From contig JASANE010029459.1 of NCBI GenBank assembly GCA_030248225.1, positions 62,001 through 126,000 on the forward strand: 64,000 nucleotides of DNA, in the 5' to 3' direction. A program made the position numbers and the translations under genes. This document shows, one piece after another, positions 1-15,000 of the stretch (position 1 is the first letter of the stretch; each line of letters begins with the position of its first letter). Below the pieces are notes generated by a model that was not told the DNA's origin, ran no database searches, and saw nothing but the letters and a program-made list of their open reading frames with translations. Origin of the DNA: Trileptium ribeirensis (lineage: Eukaryota; Nematoda; Enoplea; Enoplida; Thoracostomopsidae).

Positions 1-3000
1 GTTTCAGTAAACGTGCCCCTGATCAAGATAATCGCAGCAGACTTCAGCGATGAAAGACACCGGCAACCGTCCGACCGACAAAGCTGTGTCAACAAGTCGC
101 TTGGCGGCGATGCGTTTTATTACTTTGTCGAGAGTGAGAAAATACTTTGTGCCCTCGCGTCACATCTGCGGAGAACTCCGTCCGAACGCGGTTAGAAATA
201 TTACTATTTCTCTTTGATATATTTTGAAATTTTAATTTTTTCGTACATTTCAAAATATTACATTATTCAAAACAGCGGACGCTAATCGTATAGTCACGTT
301 TCTCTAGACTGTGAGGCTAGTATGTACACGGCTACTAGCGAACCTTTTAACTCGTGATCGACTTGCAGCCGTTCACTGCTGCTGGGTTTGGCCAATGTAA
401 TATCGAATATTAATTAGTGGAAAATATGTTCAGTGTCTAGTCAAAAACCAACGATATCGACAGACATATTCGCTTCGTATCTTTTACTGTAGGAAAAGCT
501 GCACGTCACTCGAAGATAATAATCGATAAATTGCGATAGAAACCACTTTGAGTGAGAGATAGACACTATGCAAGTAACTCACAAAGTGAAGGGAAACGGA
601 GCGAGCTCTGGTTTTATTGATCATTTTGTCGTTCCATATTCAGGTCCCTAAACCCGGTTAAAGTCACATAATAGCAATTGTACAGTGGGCAATGATTTAT
701 CGACAACGCTACGGTCATTTTGGTCATATATCCAAATCAAAGGAACTCTATTTCTTCTTCCAACGACAAAAAAGACAAAAATTTCTAAATTTATAAAAAA
801 CAGAAATTTTTAGAAAAACCATAATTTGAAGATTGATTTTACGCAGTATTGGCCCCCTAAGAATTGCCTTGTTTGATACATACCACGAAAATACAATTGC
901 ATTTATCGTATTTAACCGAAATGTAAACCTATTGACACGTTCGATTGACCTGCATACATATATATTGGAAATTTGACTATTTTTGGATTCAAACTTTACC
1001 AGATTTTGCTCCGGCGCCGTCCCGCAGGGTGCCAATAATGCAGCCAAAATACAATGAAATAAACTTGTTTAACGCGTTAAATAACCCTATTATTCCATAG
1101 TTCACCACCATCAAACAAAACGCGTGCTTTGTTAAAATTTTCACTTTTTTGGGTATTTTTTAAAATATTGGCTCAGATCGAAAGCACGAGCCCTGAAAAA
1201 TACGGTGCTGCGAAGCTGCAGCTACCGATGCTAGGTTTTTCGTTGCTAAGCCTCTACCACAAGGTATAGGTCGCGAAAAATAGACACCCTGATGGTAAAA
1301 TTTCAAAATATGTGACCCTTTAAGGGATGCGTTTTGAGCCGGAAAACATGGTTTAGTGTGTAATCAAACGATTTTGATCGATTTGATCGAAACGATCAAT
1401 TGATCGAATTTGTGATCAAATAAAAAAATTTGAAAGTCCATCCATCTGATGATGGGTTTTGATCTCCATAGACGGAAAAAAAGTTATACCATTTTTGCCG
1501 CTACCTACCAATGCTGAAGGTGGAAGCTCCGGTAGCTCGGTTTCACAAATGTTCGTAGTCAGAAATAGCAATTTTTTCTGGTTCAAACCACTGCTAAGGC
1601 AGATGTGAGTTGGGTAAGAACAGAACTCTTAATTTACAGTATATTTGGTCTTGATGCTATATCTGAAAAATGGTTTTGGGCCACAGTTTGCTTATTGGCG
1701 GGAATACTGTTCTTGTCAGAAATAAAGGCATTCATTCAGAAAATGTCAAGTTTTGTTCAAGCAACTTGTTCAAAATTGATTGCTTGCACTATTTTTGAAT
1801 TTTGCCCGACAGCAGTTCGAAGTTTGTTCGGTCGAATATGTTGTTAATAATACTTATCTATCTGTAGGATTAAACCTATAAGCTCTTTGTTCACCTGCAA
1901 TAACCTAGATTCTCAGTCACTTTTAAGGTTTCATTTGTTTTTCACCGGAGCTTTTGACCGGATCGGCTCTACCATTTGTATCGTACGTAGCTCCAACGTA
2001 TTCGAGAACGATGCGTTTTAATTCTTCTTCATAGTTGCCAAACTGCTGCTGTGACAATAGAAAGTATTACATGCGCTTAGAAGTGTCTATTATTGGATAT
2101 GACGCCCGCGATAAGACATAAATTAAAATGTCGGATACGTTTGGCAAAGCCACAACGCTTCAATTTTATGCCCGTTTTATGAAACATGGATCACAAAATT
2201 ATGATTGGGCAAGCTCTGACACCGGTGCGGACGTTTTGGTTTTAGGATAGAAACTATGCATTACTACATACCGCTTAAATATGATATTAAAACGCGTATA
2301 GATTTACGATGTTATATATTTACTATCGCTGCTTCTTAGGCGTTCACCATATCATTTATAAAATTGAAAATAAGTTAAGTGGGTGCCCAGCTAATTCCCA
2401 ACATTAAATGTCAAAATATGCAATCTCGATTGGTAATAACTTGTTAGTAGTATACTAGTACCTCACAAAGCAAGCGGAAATGAGTCTGACTACTCTACAC
2501 TTAGTGATTATTTTGATGTTTCAAATTGAGCTACGTGAGCCCATTTGATAGTCTCCAGTAGACACATCTAATCATTCTTGTTTTGTTATGCAATACTGTA
2601 TATCTACGTGTTTACTATAGGTACATCGACACTTGTTGTGGGTTTTGTGGATTAGAACAGTTTTTGATTACAGCTTAGCCAGAACTGTATCCGATACAAT
2701 GTTTTCATAACGGTTTTTGGTACTGCTAATAGAATAATCAGAGTCTGACAATCTTGTCGTGAATGTAGCGTGTATAAAGCGGTCTATAGACGTTCTTTTG
2801 TGCGTTCATTTGTGAACCTGTGCCTAACGTATTATGAATATGAAACGGTTTAGCATGTTAACAGAACAGAGTCGCCTGGACGCTGTGATATTTACATTAA
2901 TATCTACGGCGTTCGTCCATTATTTGTCGCTGATTATTACCATATAATTTCTGTTTGCACAGACTTGACTACAAAACTACGTCGGTCAATGCTACTCGTT

Positions 3001-6000
3001 TTTATTTAGGTGCCAGTGTTTGGAGTCCCACGCTAAGTCGGGCACTGCAGAAAAAGCTGCTGACGTTATTGAGTCAAGGCGAGTGCTTTATATTTTCTTT
3101 CAAATTGTTAACATGTCTAGTTATTTGCTAAGTTATTGCTAATCGTGAAGGTCAAGTATGTGATAACATTACTACAGTTATTTTGAAAAGTATATCTGGC
3201 TTCTCCGAAACGGCGGACGATGCGGCGGTTGGCATTATTCCGTACCATTTGGCAAAAACATGTGCCCCGGTTGATCGCCTTGACAAACTTTTCTCTTCCC
3301 CGGGCAAACTACTGGTTGACATAAATATTTGATAATTTTTTTACAAAAATCCTTGTCTGAAAGTAAAAATTTGGTTAATTTCAGCAGAAAATTTTTCAGA
3401 AAAGTTGGTTCTAATATCAATAAAGATGTTTTTGCACCGTTTGAACAATTTTACGTTTTCGCTGAAAAGTACTGAATGTTGCAAATTATTAGATTTCGAC
3501 CACCAGTTCAAGGCACCTGGAAAATCCGGTACCCAACAGTTCCGAACTTTTCTGGGAATGGAGAAGCCATTATGATATTGCACAACATTTTAGCTCGAAA
3601 AATATTTTTTGGCGAAACTGATTATTGAAATGAAATATAATGGATAAGTAAAGTTTGTCAGGTTATGTACATTGTAGTTTATTCCCGATTACGGTTAGTT
3701 GATGCGCATGTTGCGCTGAAAATGCGATGCAGTTTTGCGTAACATCCACGACTTGCTTTTTAATCGTACTGATTTGAACCGTCGCTCGGCTTCTTGCAGG
3801 CGACACAATAATTATGGGCTTCAGATGTTGTTATAACGGCGATGGCTCTGTGAAACACCTGTTCATTGCTATCTGCTTCTACAACTAACAAAATATATAC
3901 CTAAAGACTAATCGCTTGTGGATTTCCTAGAATCGAAGAAAAGACGATAGCTGTATTAATGAGTGTTTATGGTTACCGCGCATGCAGCGTGGTGTCCGGA
4001 CACTGTCAAGTCGACAGCGCAACATATTACGTACCGCTCAACTGATAATACTTAAGTGAACCTGGATCAATATAATCATGGGAGACGCTGACTGGTTTAG
4101 CTTTGAAAATGCCCACATATTATTAATAGTCTACTAGTCGCGTTGCTGTAAAATAACACAAATATCGTTTCAATAATGTTTACTGCATATTAATTTTAGC
4201 ATTTTCTCACATGGGTTTGTACACTATAGTTTTTTTGCTGAAAACAGCTAATCGCACTCGGAAATTTCCACACGCTGAAACACGACTAACCATGTTTCAG
4301 CTGGCATGTACAACTTTCGGAACATTTGTCCTACATTTGTTTGAACAATACTTGTGTATTTAGGTCTAATCGGTGGCGACGAACCTAGGCTGCGGGCAGT
4401 GAGGGCTTGTCGTGCTGTTGGCGAACGATGTTTGTCGGAAATTTTGCTGATTCAGCAAAACCCGAATCATTTGACGGCAAATTTATGGGCCGCCGTGCGT
4501 GCTCGTGGATGTCAATTTTTAGGTCCTGGTGAGTGGTACCTGATTATCTATTTACCAGGGAATAACCGGAACCGTCCATTTAAACCGGATCCGGAGCCGG
4601 AATTCCGGTTACTCCCTGTTATTTACAATGGTATTCACATTGTTAGCTCATATTTGGCTTCTCGGTTTTCGCAGTTTTCACTAGTTTTACCGTTACTCAT
4701 GTAAAAGTAGCGAGTCATTGGATAAGCGTAATCTATCTGTCTAAATTAGGTCAGGTGCTGTAGTTATTATTAACAACAGTGGAAAATATTGTGGCTTCTC
4801 GTAGAAAAACCAGGAACACCTGGTTCGACGATCTTCCCGAGAAGATATATATAGTGCCGTATCTCTAATAAAGGTTTTCAAAGAGATTTTTTGGACTTAC
4901 CCAGTAAGTAGGTTTACATGGTGGATTTTGATATCAATCGATAGGTCTTGTGGAAAGCAGCCGAACGGTGCCTATTATGTAACCGCTGACCAGATGCCGT
5001 CACCGGTTCCTAATTTAAAAATTAGTCACTAAATTTCGCTTTTCTTCTCTTTTTTTAATCAAGCACTATCGTGTCAATGATATTGTCTGATAATGTTAAA
5101 TTTGATACTAATCGACGTGTCTCGAGACTTGGCCCGTTGACGAGAGTCAGACCAATTGACGTGTGGAAACTTGACAGATCTAAGATATCTTGCATCTGTC
5201 TGAATTTATATATGGCCAAAAAACCGGCCAAATTTGCCCATTTTTGGCAAAAAAAGATGGGACTAAGAATCTTTTGGAGGTGCACTAAAATATTTGTTTT
5301 TAAAACATTCATTTTCTGCTTGAACTAAAATCTTGCCAATCAAAAAATATTTTTGCTTGCTGCATGGGTACAGTGGATCAAATTCAAAATAATTTTTATT
5401 CTAACATTCAAAATGGTGAACTATACTCGTGCTGAATATGACCTTACGCGTTTTTTTTTTGTTACTTTGGTCCTTTTTCTCGATTTACGGATTTTGAGTG
5501 AATATATCTCGCGAATTAGGAAAAATTCAAAAATCCGATACTGAAAATTTTTCGTATTTGCCCATAGAGGACGTTAAAAAGTTTGACTGAGATATTTTCA
5601 AAATTGAGGGGCTAGATACATTTTGAAAATGGTATCTTTTGCAATTTCGGCAACACCCTAAAAATTATAATTCCAACATTCATAGCTAGGTGGTTGTTAT
5701 TTATGTGATTTGGGTATTTAGACGCAGTGTTCGCGGAATTAGAAAGTTTGTCCTTGTGTATCTTGGATTAGTCGCTTCAAAGCCAGGATTAGCTGAGCCA
5801 GAAGCTATTACACGCAGCGAGCTGTATACTAGCCTTGATCGGCTTGTTCAATGAAGTGTGAGCATTATGTTTTTTACATAATATTGTAATAGTTTACATA
5901 ATAGTTTGAAGTGGAGCATAAGATTTGATGTGTATTTTCAGCGATGCAGGAAGAAGTTTTGAAGCTTATACTGTTGACCCTCGCCGAGGGTGCACATATA

Positions 6001-9000
6001 TCACGGAAGAATTTGGTAATGTACGTTGTCCAAAACTTGGAAAAAGACTACCCGCAAGCGTCGAAAACGAGTGTCGGTCATGTGGTTCAACTGCTGTATC
6101 GTGCGTCGAGTTTCAATGTAAGTGATTTTGTCACTCTGTGACATGGATTACGTTATCAGCGCTGTGAGTGGTGCACCGGACCCGTTTACTATGGCCTGAT
6201 CAATAGGTTTACGTAGTCGTTTTGCTTGTTTTTAGTCCTGTATAATACGACGTAAAATATTTGTCGAGTTTCTTTTCGCAATCTTCTGGTTGTAGCACCA
6301 TAAATATTATTATAATAATGATGTTTTCTGTGAATATGTAATTTCTGGCTCATCATTGGATTGACGAATTTTCACAAGCTTGACGCAGCATAATTTTTGC
6401 GCCTTGCCATATGTTAAGTATTTGTGCTGGTCCAAAGTTTGTTGCCATAAATGTTGAAAATCGAGACTCACTGAATATTACGCGATCCTTGATATTTTGG
6501 GTACACCGACATTTTTGCTATTTTGGAGCATAAAAGTCTTTGAAACGTCAGATCATCACCAGAAATCCGAAATCCCTCACCAATTACAACGAATTAGCTG
6601 CCGAACACATTTAGTCGCTTTCAAGTTTCTCTCTAGTTTTCAAAAGTCAAAAAAGTTAAATATTTCAAATTTTGAAAAATCGAATTGCTTACTGCGGGTT
6701 TATAAACGGTTTTGATTTTTGATACAAAAATAACCCGATTGTGATATCCATAATTTAGTTAGTCATCCGTAGAGTGGTGAAATGTGGTATTTGTTTTCCT
6801 GCTGGCGAATGCAATGGAAAATTGCTGCTACAAAAATTCTAGTATTTTCATGGAAGGAAGGAAGTTGCGTACTGTAAATTTCGAAATTTACGCTCTTTTG
6901 GACACTGGTAAATGATCTTTCTCGTTTTCCCAGTAGGCACGCCAGATCCTCTTGAGCTTGTCCAAAGCTAGAATTTTTAAAGAATCTAAATAAACAGTCT
7001 TTTTAATCAAAGAAGATATGTTTTTATTGTAAGATTGTTCAATTTCGAAATATCGAATAAATAATTGACTACTTATTCCGAGAGATTAAAAACTGCCAAA
7101 TCTCGACCGCGATAACCTTTTTGACCTACTGTTGCGTCAGCAACATTTACTTCTATTTGACGGTTTATTCTGAAGGGTTAAAAAATTAGCTAATCTCAAC
7201 AACGGTAACCTTCTCTGACCTATACTGGATGCGTCAGTAACATTTACTTCTATTTGGCGGTTTATTCTGAAGGATTAAAAAATAGCCAATCTCGAACGCT
7301 ATAACCTTCTTTGAGCTATTGATTCGTCAGTAACATTTACTTCTATTTGACGGCTTATTCTGTATGATTAAAAAATTAGCTAATCTCCAACGCGATAACC
7401 TTCTCTGACCTATACTGGATGCATCAGTAACAATTACTTCTGTTTGGCGGCATTTTCTGAAGGATTAAAAAATAGCTAATCTCAAACGCAATAACCTTCT
7501 TTGAGCTATTGATTCGTCAGTAACATTTACTTCTATTCGGCGGCTTATTCTGAAGGATTAAAAAAATTAGTTAATCATCTCACACGCGATAACCTTGTCT
7601 GATCTAATGATGTGTGAGTTACATTTACGGCTATTTTTACAAATAGTTTCTTTTTTCAGTCGTGCAACTCGATCCTTTGTATGAATTTCAACCCAATTTT
7701 ATAGTTTCTTGGATTGAATCCTGCCAGCTCCCACATCAAGTTCGCCTACTGCTGTGATTTCATTATTTACTCTAGTTAAATTCTAGTGGAATGAGGGAGG
7801 CACGGGAGAACAATCCACTCGCGAGCGAAGCGAGCGAGCGGAACGAGAATTTTCAATTTTGGCTCTGGAGGGTGGGTTGAGGAGGTCCTGTCTGTATGTG
7901 TCGCACCTGGATATCGATAACGGTTGGGCGGCTTTTGATGCAAGATAGTTCATTCGAACCGCAATGGTCTATTTAGGAATAGTGACGAAGCCCGATTTTT
8001 GAATTTTTTCCCCGTGGGAAAAGTTATGGGGCAAAATGACGTCAGTTTGGCCCATTTTTCGGGCATCCCTTCTAGTTTTTGCGACTTTTCTAAATAAGTA
8101 AACGAGATATCCGCAAACTAATAGGCCTATTCCATGTAGCTTTACCAGGGCTTTCCAATGATATATAACAAGTTTTTCAACTACTTCCCAATCTGGAGTC
8201 TATAAGCTTATAGTTGGCGCTAAATTTCATATTTCGTGAAAAGTTGTTGGAAGTACACATAAATGTGTGTTTTTGTTGCTTTTAGTGTCGTATATGGGGT
8301 TTTCAGGGCAGATAAACTCATTGGCAGTATTAAAATATTGTTGGGCAAATATTTTTTACACCTCTGGTTCATACTTGGCATAAAAATGACGATTTCGAAA
8401 TTTTGGTGAGAAGTCGTGGGAAAAGCACCTGAATGTGTGTTTGTTGTTGGTTTTAGTGTCGGATATGGGGTTTTCTGGGCCGACAAGCTCATTGCGAGTG
8501 TCAAAAATATTGTGTGGCAAATATTTTTCACACTTCTGCTTCGGAGGATTGTTCTACCCACACGAATTCTGGCTCGCAAGCGAGCTTCACTAGTTTACAC
8601 TCACATAGTGGCACTGTGCAATGAAAAGTTTATCGACTCAAAGGATATGCAATCAATGTAGTCAATTAGCGTAGTGCGTTACACAAACGACAATGTAAAT
8701 GGTATGAATTTGTTATTGACCATGAAAGGCGTTTGTTTCCTCGTCTCCGTGTCATCAAGCAGTTCAGGTTGTATACTAATGACGGTTCGGACGGTCTGTG
8801 CTTTGTAACCGAAACCGCGTTTTGTCAACCCGGAAACTAGGACTTTTAGATCCAACCTACACGCGCAAGTCCACAAAGTGAGAAATATATTTTGTTTCTG
8901 ACGTTGTAACGAATAAATCTAGAATCCATCGTGAATATTCCATGTCTTTTCAATGGTTTTAGCGTTTCAATTAAACCCATTTCCAGAATATAGTCTTCAG

Positions 9001-12000
9001 TTGTTTAGTTACGTGTTGTGTACAAGGCATCCTCCAGAATAGTATATAGGTTTTCGGTAGGCTGAATACGATGATGTGGTTATCTGGAGACTAGTACGAA
9101 CGTTTTGGGCGTTTTCAGTTTTCGATGGGTATAGTCGACAAGTTTTTCGGGGTTTAATGGGTACAGGCATATAAATCAAACACAAAGCCTGTTACAAGTG
9201 ATTACAGAAAACGCCTGGTTGTTGAAGCCACACTCGCTCCGTTTCCCGTCGTTTTGCGAGTTACTTATGCATTTAGTTTATAAAGGATACCATTAATATG
9301 TGTCACACCTTAATGTCTTTGGGTCTTCTAATCGCTATAGTAGAGAGATTTCAGCTACTGGTAGTACATATTTAAATCTTTTTCTGCAGTTTATGGTAAC
9401 ATACGGAAAATGTACTTTGATTGTATATTAAATATGTATTTAGCTTGCTATAGTAAAAATTTTGTCAAATGTATATGTTTATATTTAATACTATCATTGC
9501 AATTAGTATTTCATTTAGACAAATTAACAAAGCATTCTCTTGAAGTATATTCAATAGTCGAACTTATATTAAAATTTTAACGCCAAGGAATAAAAAGCAA
9601 CGTTCGTAGCAGCTGCAATAGCATTTATGTTGGGTCAATGCGTATTTTGTTGGCATAATTAGCGAATTAGCAGTTGCCATGTACCGTAATGTGAATATTT
9701 GTTTTATAATGTTTGACAGGTTGTGAAACGTGACGGAGAGTCGTCGTTGATGCAGCTCAAAGAAGAGTTTCGGAACTATGAAGCGCTCCGCCGTGAACAC
9801 GACAGCCAGTTGGTGCAAATCGCTCAGGAAGCTGGACTCCGCATTTCGCAGGATCAGTGGTCGGCGCTGTTGTACGGAGATCAAGCCCATCGCTCGCATA
9901 TGCAGTCCATCATTGATAAGGTTCTCTTCATGTATAACATGTCGATAGCAGCGTTCTTTTAATGTTCTAGCTTTTCGTTGTACCCACTCTCGCGTACCCC
10001 AGATTTACTGGTTAGCTTGTGTCCATTAGCCCATCGCTCACATAAGCAGTCCATCATTGATAAGGTTCTCTTCATGTATAACATGTCGATAGCAGCGTTC
10101 TTTTAATGTTCGAGCTTTTCGTTGTACCCACTCTCGCGTACCCCTGATTTACTGCTTAGCTTGTGTCCGTTAGCCCTCGCGCAAAAGATGACTCTTACTC
10201 TGTTCCCAGCAATGGTGATGCTATAACTTCACCCGCTTTATTTTGTTTTATAAAATCTTTTGGCTGTTAAAAATTATGGACGAGAGTGAGTATTTTTCAT
10301 TAATCTCTGTCAATGATTATCGTGCTGTATCAATATTTAGTATCGTTAGTTTCACACCTTACGAAAATAGGAGGTAGATATTCACCTCACCAGTAACCGA
10401 ATCCTGTCAATGATTATCGTGCTGTATCAATATTTAGTATCGTTAGTTTCACACTTTACGAAAATAGATATTCACCTCACCAGTAACCGAATCCTGTCAA
10501 AACTTTAAAACTTAAACTTTAAACAGAACATGAACCAGAGCCTTTGCTTATAAATCTATATAGGGAAATAAAGATACTATGGCTTTGAAATTCATTCAAA
10601 ATGACCGTTACGTTCTTTATTTTGTCGTGTTGTGTCCTGGAGCACGGCAATAAATCTTTACCTATGCATATTTGCGAAATGTATGTCATTTTGAATGCAC
10701 ACACATGATATAGGCAGTTACTGGCAAATTTGTCCTCATTCCTGTGGCAGCAAGGTACTACACATACTGTTGTTACGTATGTTTTGTTTCTCCGGAATCT
10801 TGCTAATATTGGTTTGTTCTGTTTCTGAACAAAATGGCTCAATGCTCCTACAACCTGAACATAAGTGCTGTAGTTGAGACAAACTAAACTGTGATAATAC
10901 GCTGCACATGTAACAGTAAGCACTGTTTTTTACCAAGCATCTCTGCAACGCAGCCAAAGTTCCTGGCTGCGTTGCAGAGATGCTTCATGGTTCACTGCAG
11001 TATATACTGATTTACAAATATTACGTGCTGGCTGGCGCATGAAGCAATAAATTTATATTGCACACGGACTACCAGCATTATCTGGTAGAACAAGTTTAAT
11101 TTGAGAATACACTGTGAGTCAAACTGCGACAAGCATCCACCGAGAGCCGTGTTAACTTAAGGTAAAGATGAATAATTTATACTGGGTAAAGATGAAAACG
11201 CTTCCTCGAACCGTTCTACATACATTTTACAGGGTTGTGTTAAAATGTGTTTGGATTAGTTGTGGAAGGAAATTGGTCGCATGTGCTTATGATTGGTAGC
11301 TTGTCTCATCGCTAAGCTGACGAATTCGGAGTTTCAAATATGTAATTCCGAAACTACACTGCTGTATTGAGCATCAATTTACAAAATGAGCCGAATTTCA
11401 GCCATGTTGTTTGATTTGTTGAGAAAATATACACACTCATTGTGTACTCATATAATGTGCAAGTACTGGGCTCCCCATTCGCTGCAAATTTTTCCAGTGG
11501 CATGAACCGGCATCCTCTCCTTCTGTTCGGAACCAGGGTCGCCCAATTTTACCAGGGGGTATTTTGTCAAGATAAGAATCGTTAAAAATGGTATTCGAAA
11601 TGCTGCCGAAACGAGGAAAACAGCGATTTTGAAGCAGATTTTGAAAAAAATACGAAATTTTTGGCTTCGTGACGGCACAAATTTTGATCAAATTTTATGT
11701 CTTTGGGGTATTTTTACCGAGTGGAAACAAAAAATTTACCAAGAGGCGATAAACAGTGAGAGCCCAAAATTTTGTCCGAGGGCAATTGAAAATGCCAGCT
11801 TCAAATTTGAAGATCCCGGAAGTCCGTACAGGATGAGGTGCTCTAGACAGTAAGACTAATAACACCCAACACCTAGAGTGATCACGGAGATATTGTCATA
11901 TATGTGTATATTACGTTTAATGGGCCGTTTCAAAACTTAATTTTGAGCCAGACTGCAGCATGAAGGACAAATGAAACACACTATATGTAGCTATCTAGAG

Positions 12001-15000
12001 GGTGAATAGTTCTACGTAATGATGCCAAAAATATCCATATAGCTCTGGCGGTTGCTGATATATTGACGTGTTCCTGTATTTTGTGTCTCATGAGCCCATT
12101 TAAAAATCTTATGACCTAGATTTTACATCGTAGAAGAGCCATGTCGTAGAGAATTATATACAGTCTTTTACTCTTTTTGTCTACAAAATTAACCTAATTT
12201 GGCTAAGACATCCGCACCATTTGTGGAGATATAATCTGCTAAGATGTTCTGTCGGGTCGCTTTTGTCCGACCCAGGCCGATGCGGCTGACTTTTATGGCC
12301 GGAAGGAGTTAAAAATCTTTTTCGCGTCTAAGTAAAATTCACAAACAGAGATTTTCAGTTATCCAATGGGTTGTCTTGCGAGTCAATCAGCCCAGCCGAG
12401 TTGAGTTATGGGTATTATCCCTAAAACCTAGAAACGGATACCGTGGAAATGTACCGCTCTGGCCAGTGACAGCTCGTTCCACTCGCTACACTCATATTTC
12501 AAAAACTCTTGTTTCGGGCACAACTGAAGCAAAAATCAGGCTCTGGTATGGCTTTTCGTTTTTTCGTGGAGCCGTAAGTGTAACACAACTATTGTCGGGA
12601 TACGCATTGGAATAGCGTTTACTCCTTACAATTAAGCCGTATATGATTGCAGCTCGATTAACCCCGCTGTACTTTTAGCAAAGCAAACATGATCGTATCC
12701 CAAAGTTTAGTCGTTTGAGATTGCTCAAGCTATTTTTCAGCTCCAAACTCCAGCATCGTTTTCTCAAGCCATTCAGGAGCTGTTCGTTGTTCTACAACGC
12801 TGTGGCGATCCGGAACGTTTGTGTGATCAACGCCAACATTTTGAAAAGCTGGCTGCTATTGATTCTTCTACTGGTTCGTGCACACAGCATGCGATAAGTT
12901 ATTTAACCATTTTGGTCTTTAATGATACTGTGCCGTAACTACAATCACGCTCAAAATAAAATCAAAAGTTTCGGGAAGAACTAAGAGCTGTTCAATTGCT
13001 ATTCGCGAATTATTTGTGAACTGTTCACAGTTTGGACGTGCCCGCAGTTAGTAACTTATCTCAATTTTTCATACCTTAGCTCGGGTCAAATGGCATCATG
13101 TTCATCTTTTTTAATATTTAATTTTAGTAAGGTTACATAATTGTATAATGTGATTTCTTCAGTTCCATACTTTTTATTTCTGAGTGTCACACCTTGTTAT
13201 ATTCTAGGTAAAAATTTATTGCTTCCACATTTATAATTTGTCACAAGTTACCGGGTATTTTGTGAACATCTATAGTAAAAACAGGAATTATAAGAACTTG
13301 GGTATTTCTCATTAGTTGTTCCCGACACTGGGGTGTTCGGTGGGGGTACGAAAAGTAAAAATGCCTAATTTAAATATGAGCATAATTCATGTTGTACCGC
13401 ACACTATATGGCAGGTTTTATTGCTTACATACCTAGTCGTTGGGATCTCCTTTGAGCTTTTCAACTTTATTTTTGTGTTTTGTTTTCAAATGATATTAAC
13501 TTAAGTCTAGTTTTCACAGTAGTTGGGAATTCGTCGACCGAGCTGATTAGTATGCAATACTAGTTACTCGCAAGTGAAGGTGTGAGCGTGATTTAATTTT
13601 TAAGTTATTTTGTTTAATCACCTGTAACAGGCTGTGTTTAATGTATACAGCCACTAATACCTATTGAACCCTGAATCCATTGAAAATCCTAAAACCTCGT
13701 CGATTCTAAACCCATCGAAAACAACTGTAAACGAGCGAAGCACTCGTGCTAGTCTCTATATAACCAAATCATCGTATTCAGCCTACCGAAAAACCTATAT
13801 GGACTATTCTTGATGCCCTGTACGCAATACATAACCAAACAACTCAAGACATACTATATTCTGAAAATCTGGTTCACTGACCCGAAACCCATTGAAAACC
13901 CATGAAAAGGGTTGGAATATACATGCTGGCCTCTAGATGACCTACAGACGCGGCCAAAAATAAGTGTACTCGAAAAGGATCGAAATTCCATTCGATCGAA
14001 ATTTTGTTTAATCTCAATCGATCGAAATTTCTTTTAGTCGAGAATAATTGAAATTTTACAATTCTGAAATTTATCTAACTGTTTCAAAATAGAACATTCG
14101 TTTAATCGAATTCGATCGAATTTAGATCGATTTCCATCGGTTATTTTGCACTTAATTTTGGCCGTGACTGTAATCATGGTATTCAGCATACCGAAAAAAT
14201 CTCTATATAATCTATTTTTAATGCCATGTACCACACTACTGAAGACTTACTATTTTGTGGAAATTGGGTTCATTGATCATAAATCTGATGAAAATGTCTG
14301 AAAATTCATAACATACTCGAGCTAGACTTAAGATAATTAAACTATCGTATTCAGTATACCGGAAAACCTATATAGGCAATTCTTGATGACATGTGCGCAG
14401 TCTGCAACCAAATCACAAAGGAATGAGTATATTCTGGCAACCGGGTTCATTGACTCTAAATACATTAAAAACCCATGAAAAGGTATACTATTGTCACGTT
14501 GGACTTTAGATAGCACAACCATTGTATCCAGTGTGTCTGATAACCTAATAGGCACTAATTTGTATATTAAAATAAGCAATAACACGGCGAAATCTGAAAA
14601 AATTGCTATTTTTGGCAAAGGGTCGATGAATCATTTTCGGGCCCACATCGGCGCAGTGAGTGGTCCCACAAATAAGTCATAGCAACCAAAGTTGTAGATC
14701 TCGATGAGTTGATTGTGATTGGGGTCTCCATTTTTCGTTACGAAGCCTGCGTCGCGAGATATGCAAAAGAATGGTACCTGTATAACCCTTAAAATTCTTG
14801 TTTTTGCCATTTTGCCAATATGGTCTCGGAGCCGTTCGCGTTTAACTAAAGGGCCTCGTCACTTTTGCTATCGAATAAAAAATTTATCGAAAGCCATCCG
14901 TCCGAAGATGAGTTATTAATGACAGAATCAGACAAAAAATTTTCACGATTTTCCCCTGGCTCTCTCAGTGGAAACTCCGCTCGCTTCGCTCGCTCCGTTT

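Noticed and set aside
7815..7845. GCGAGCGAAGCGAGCGAG palindromic motif, also near 14970
   Set aside because: Short low-complexity motif common in repeats; no element boundaries could be drawn.
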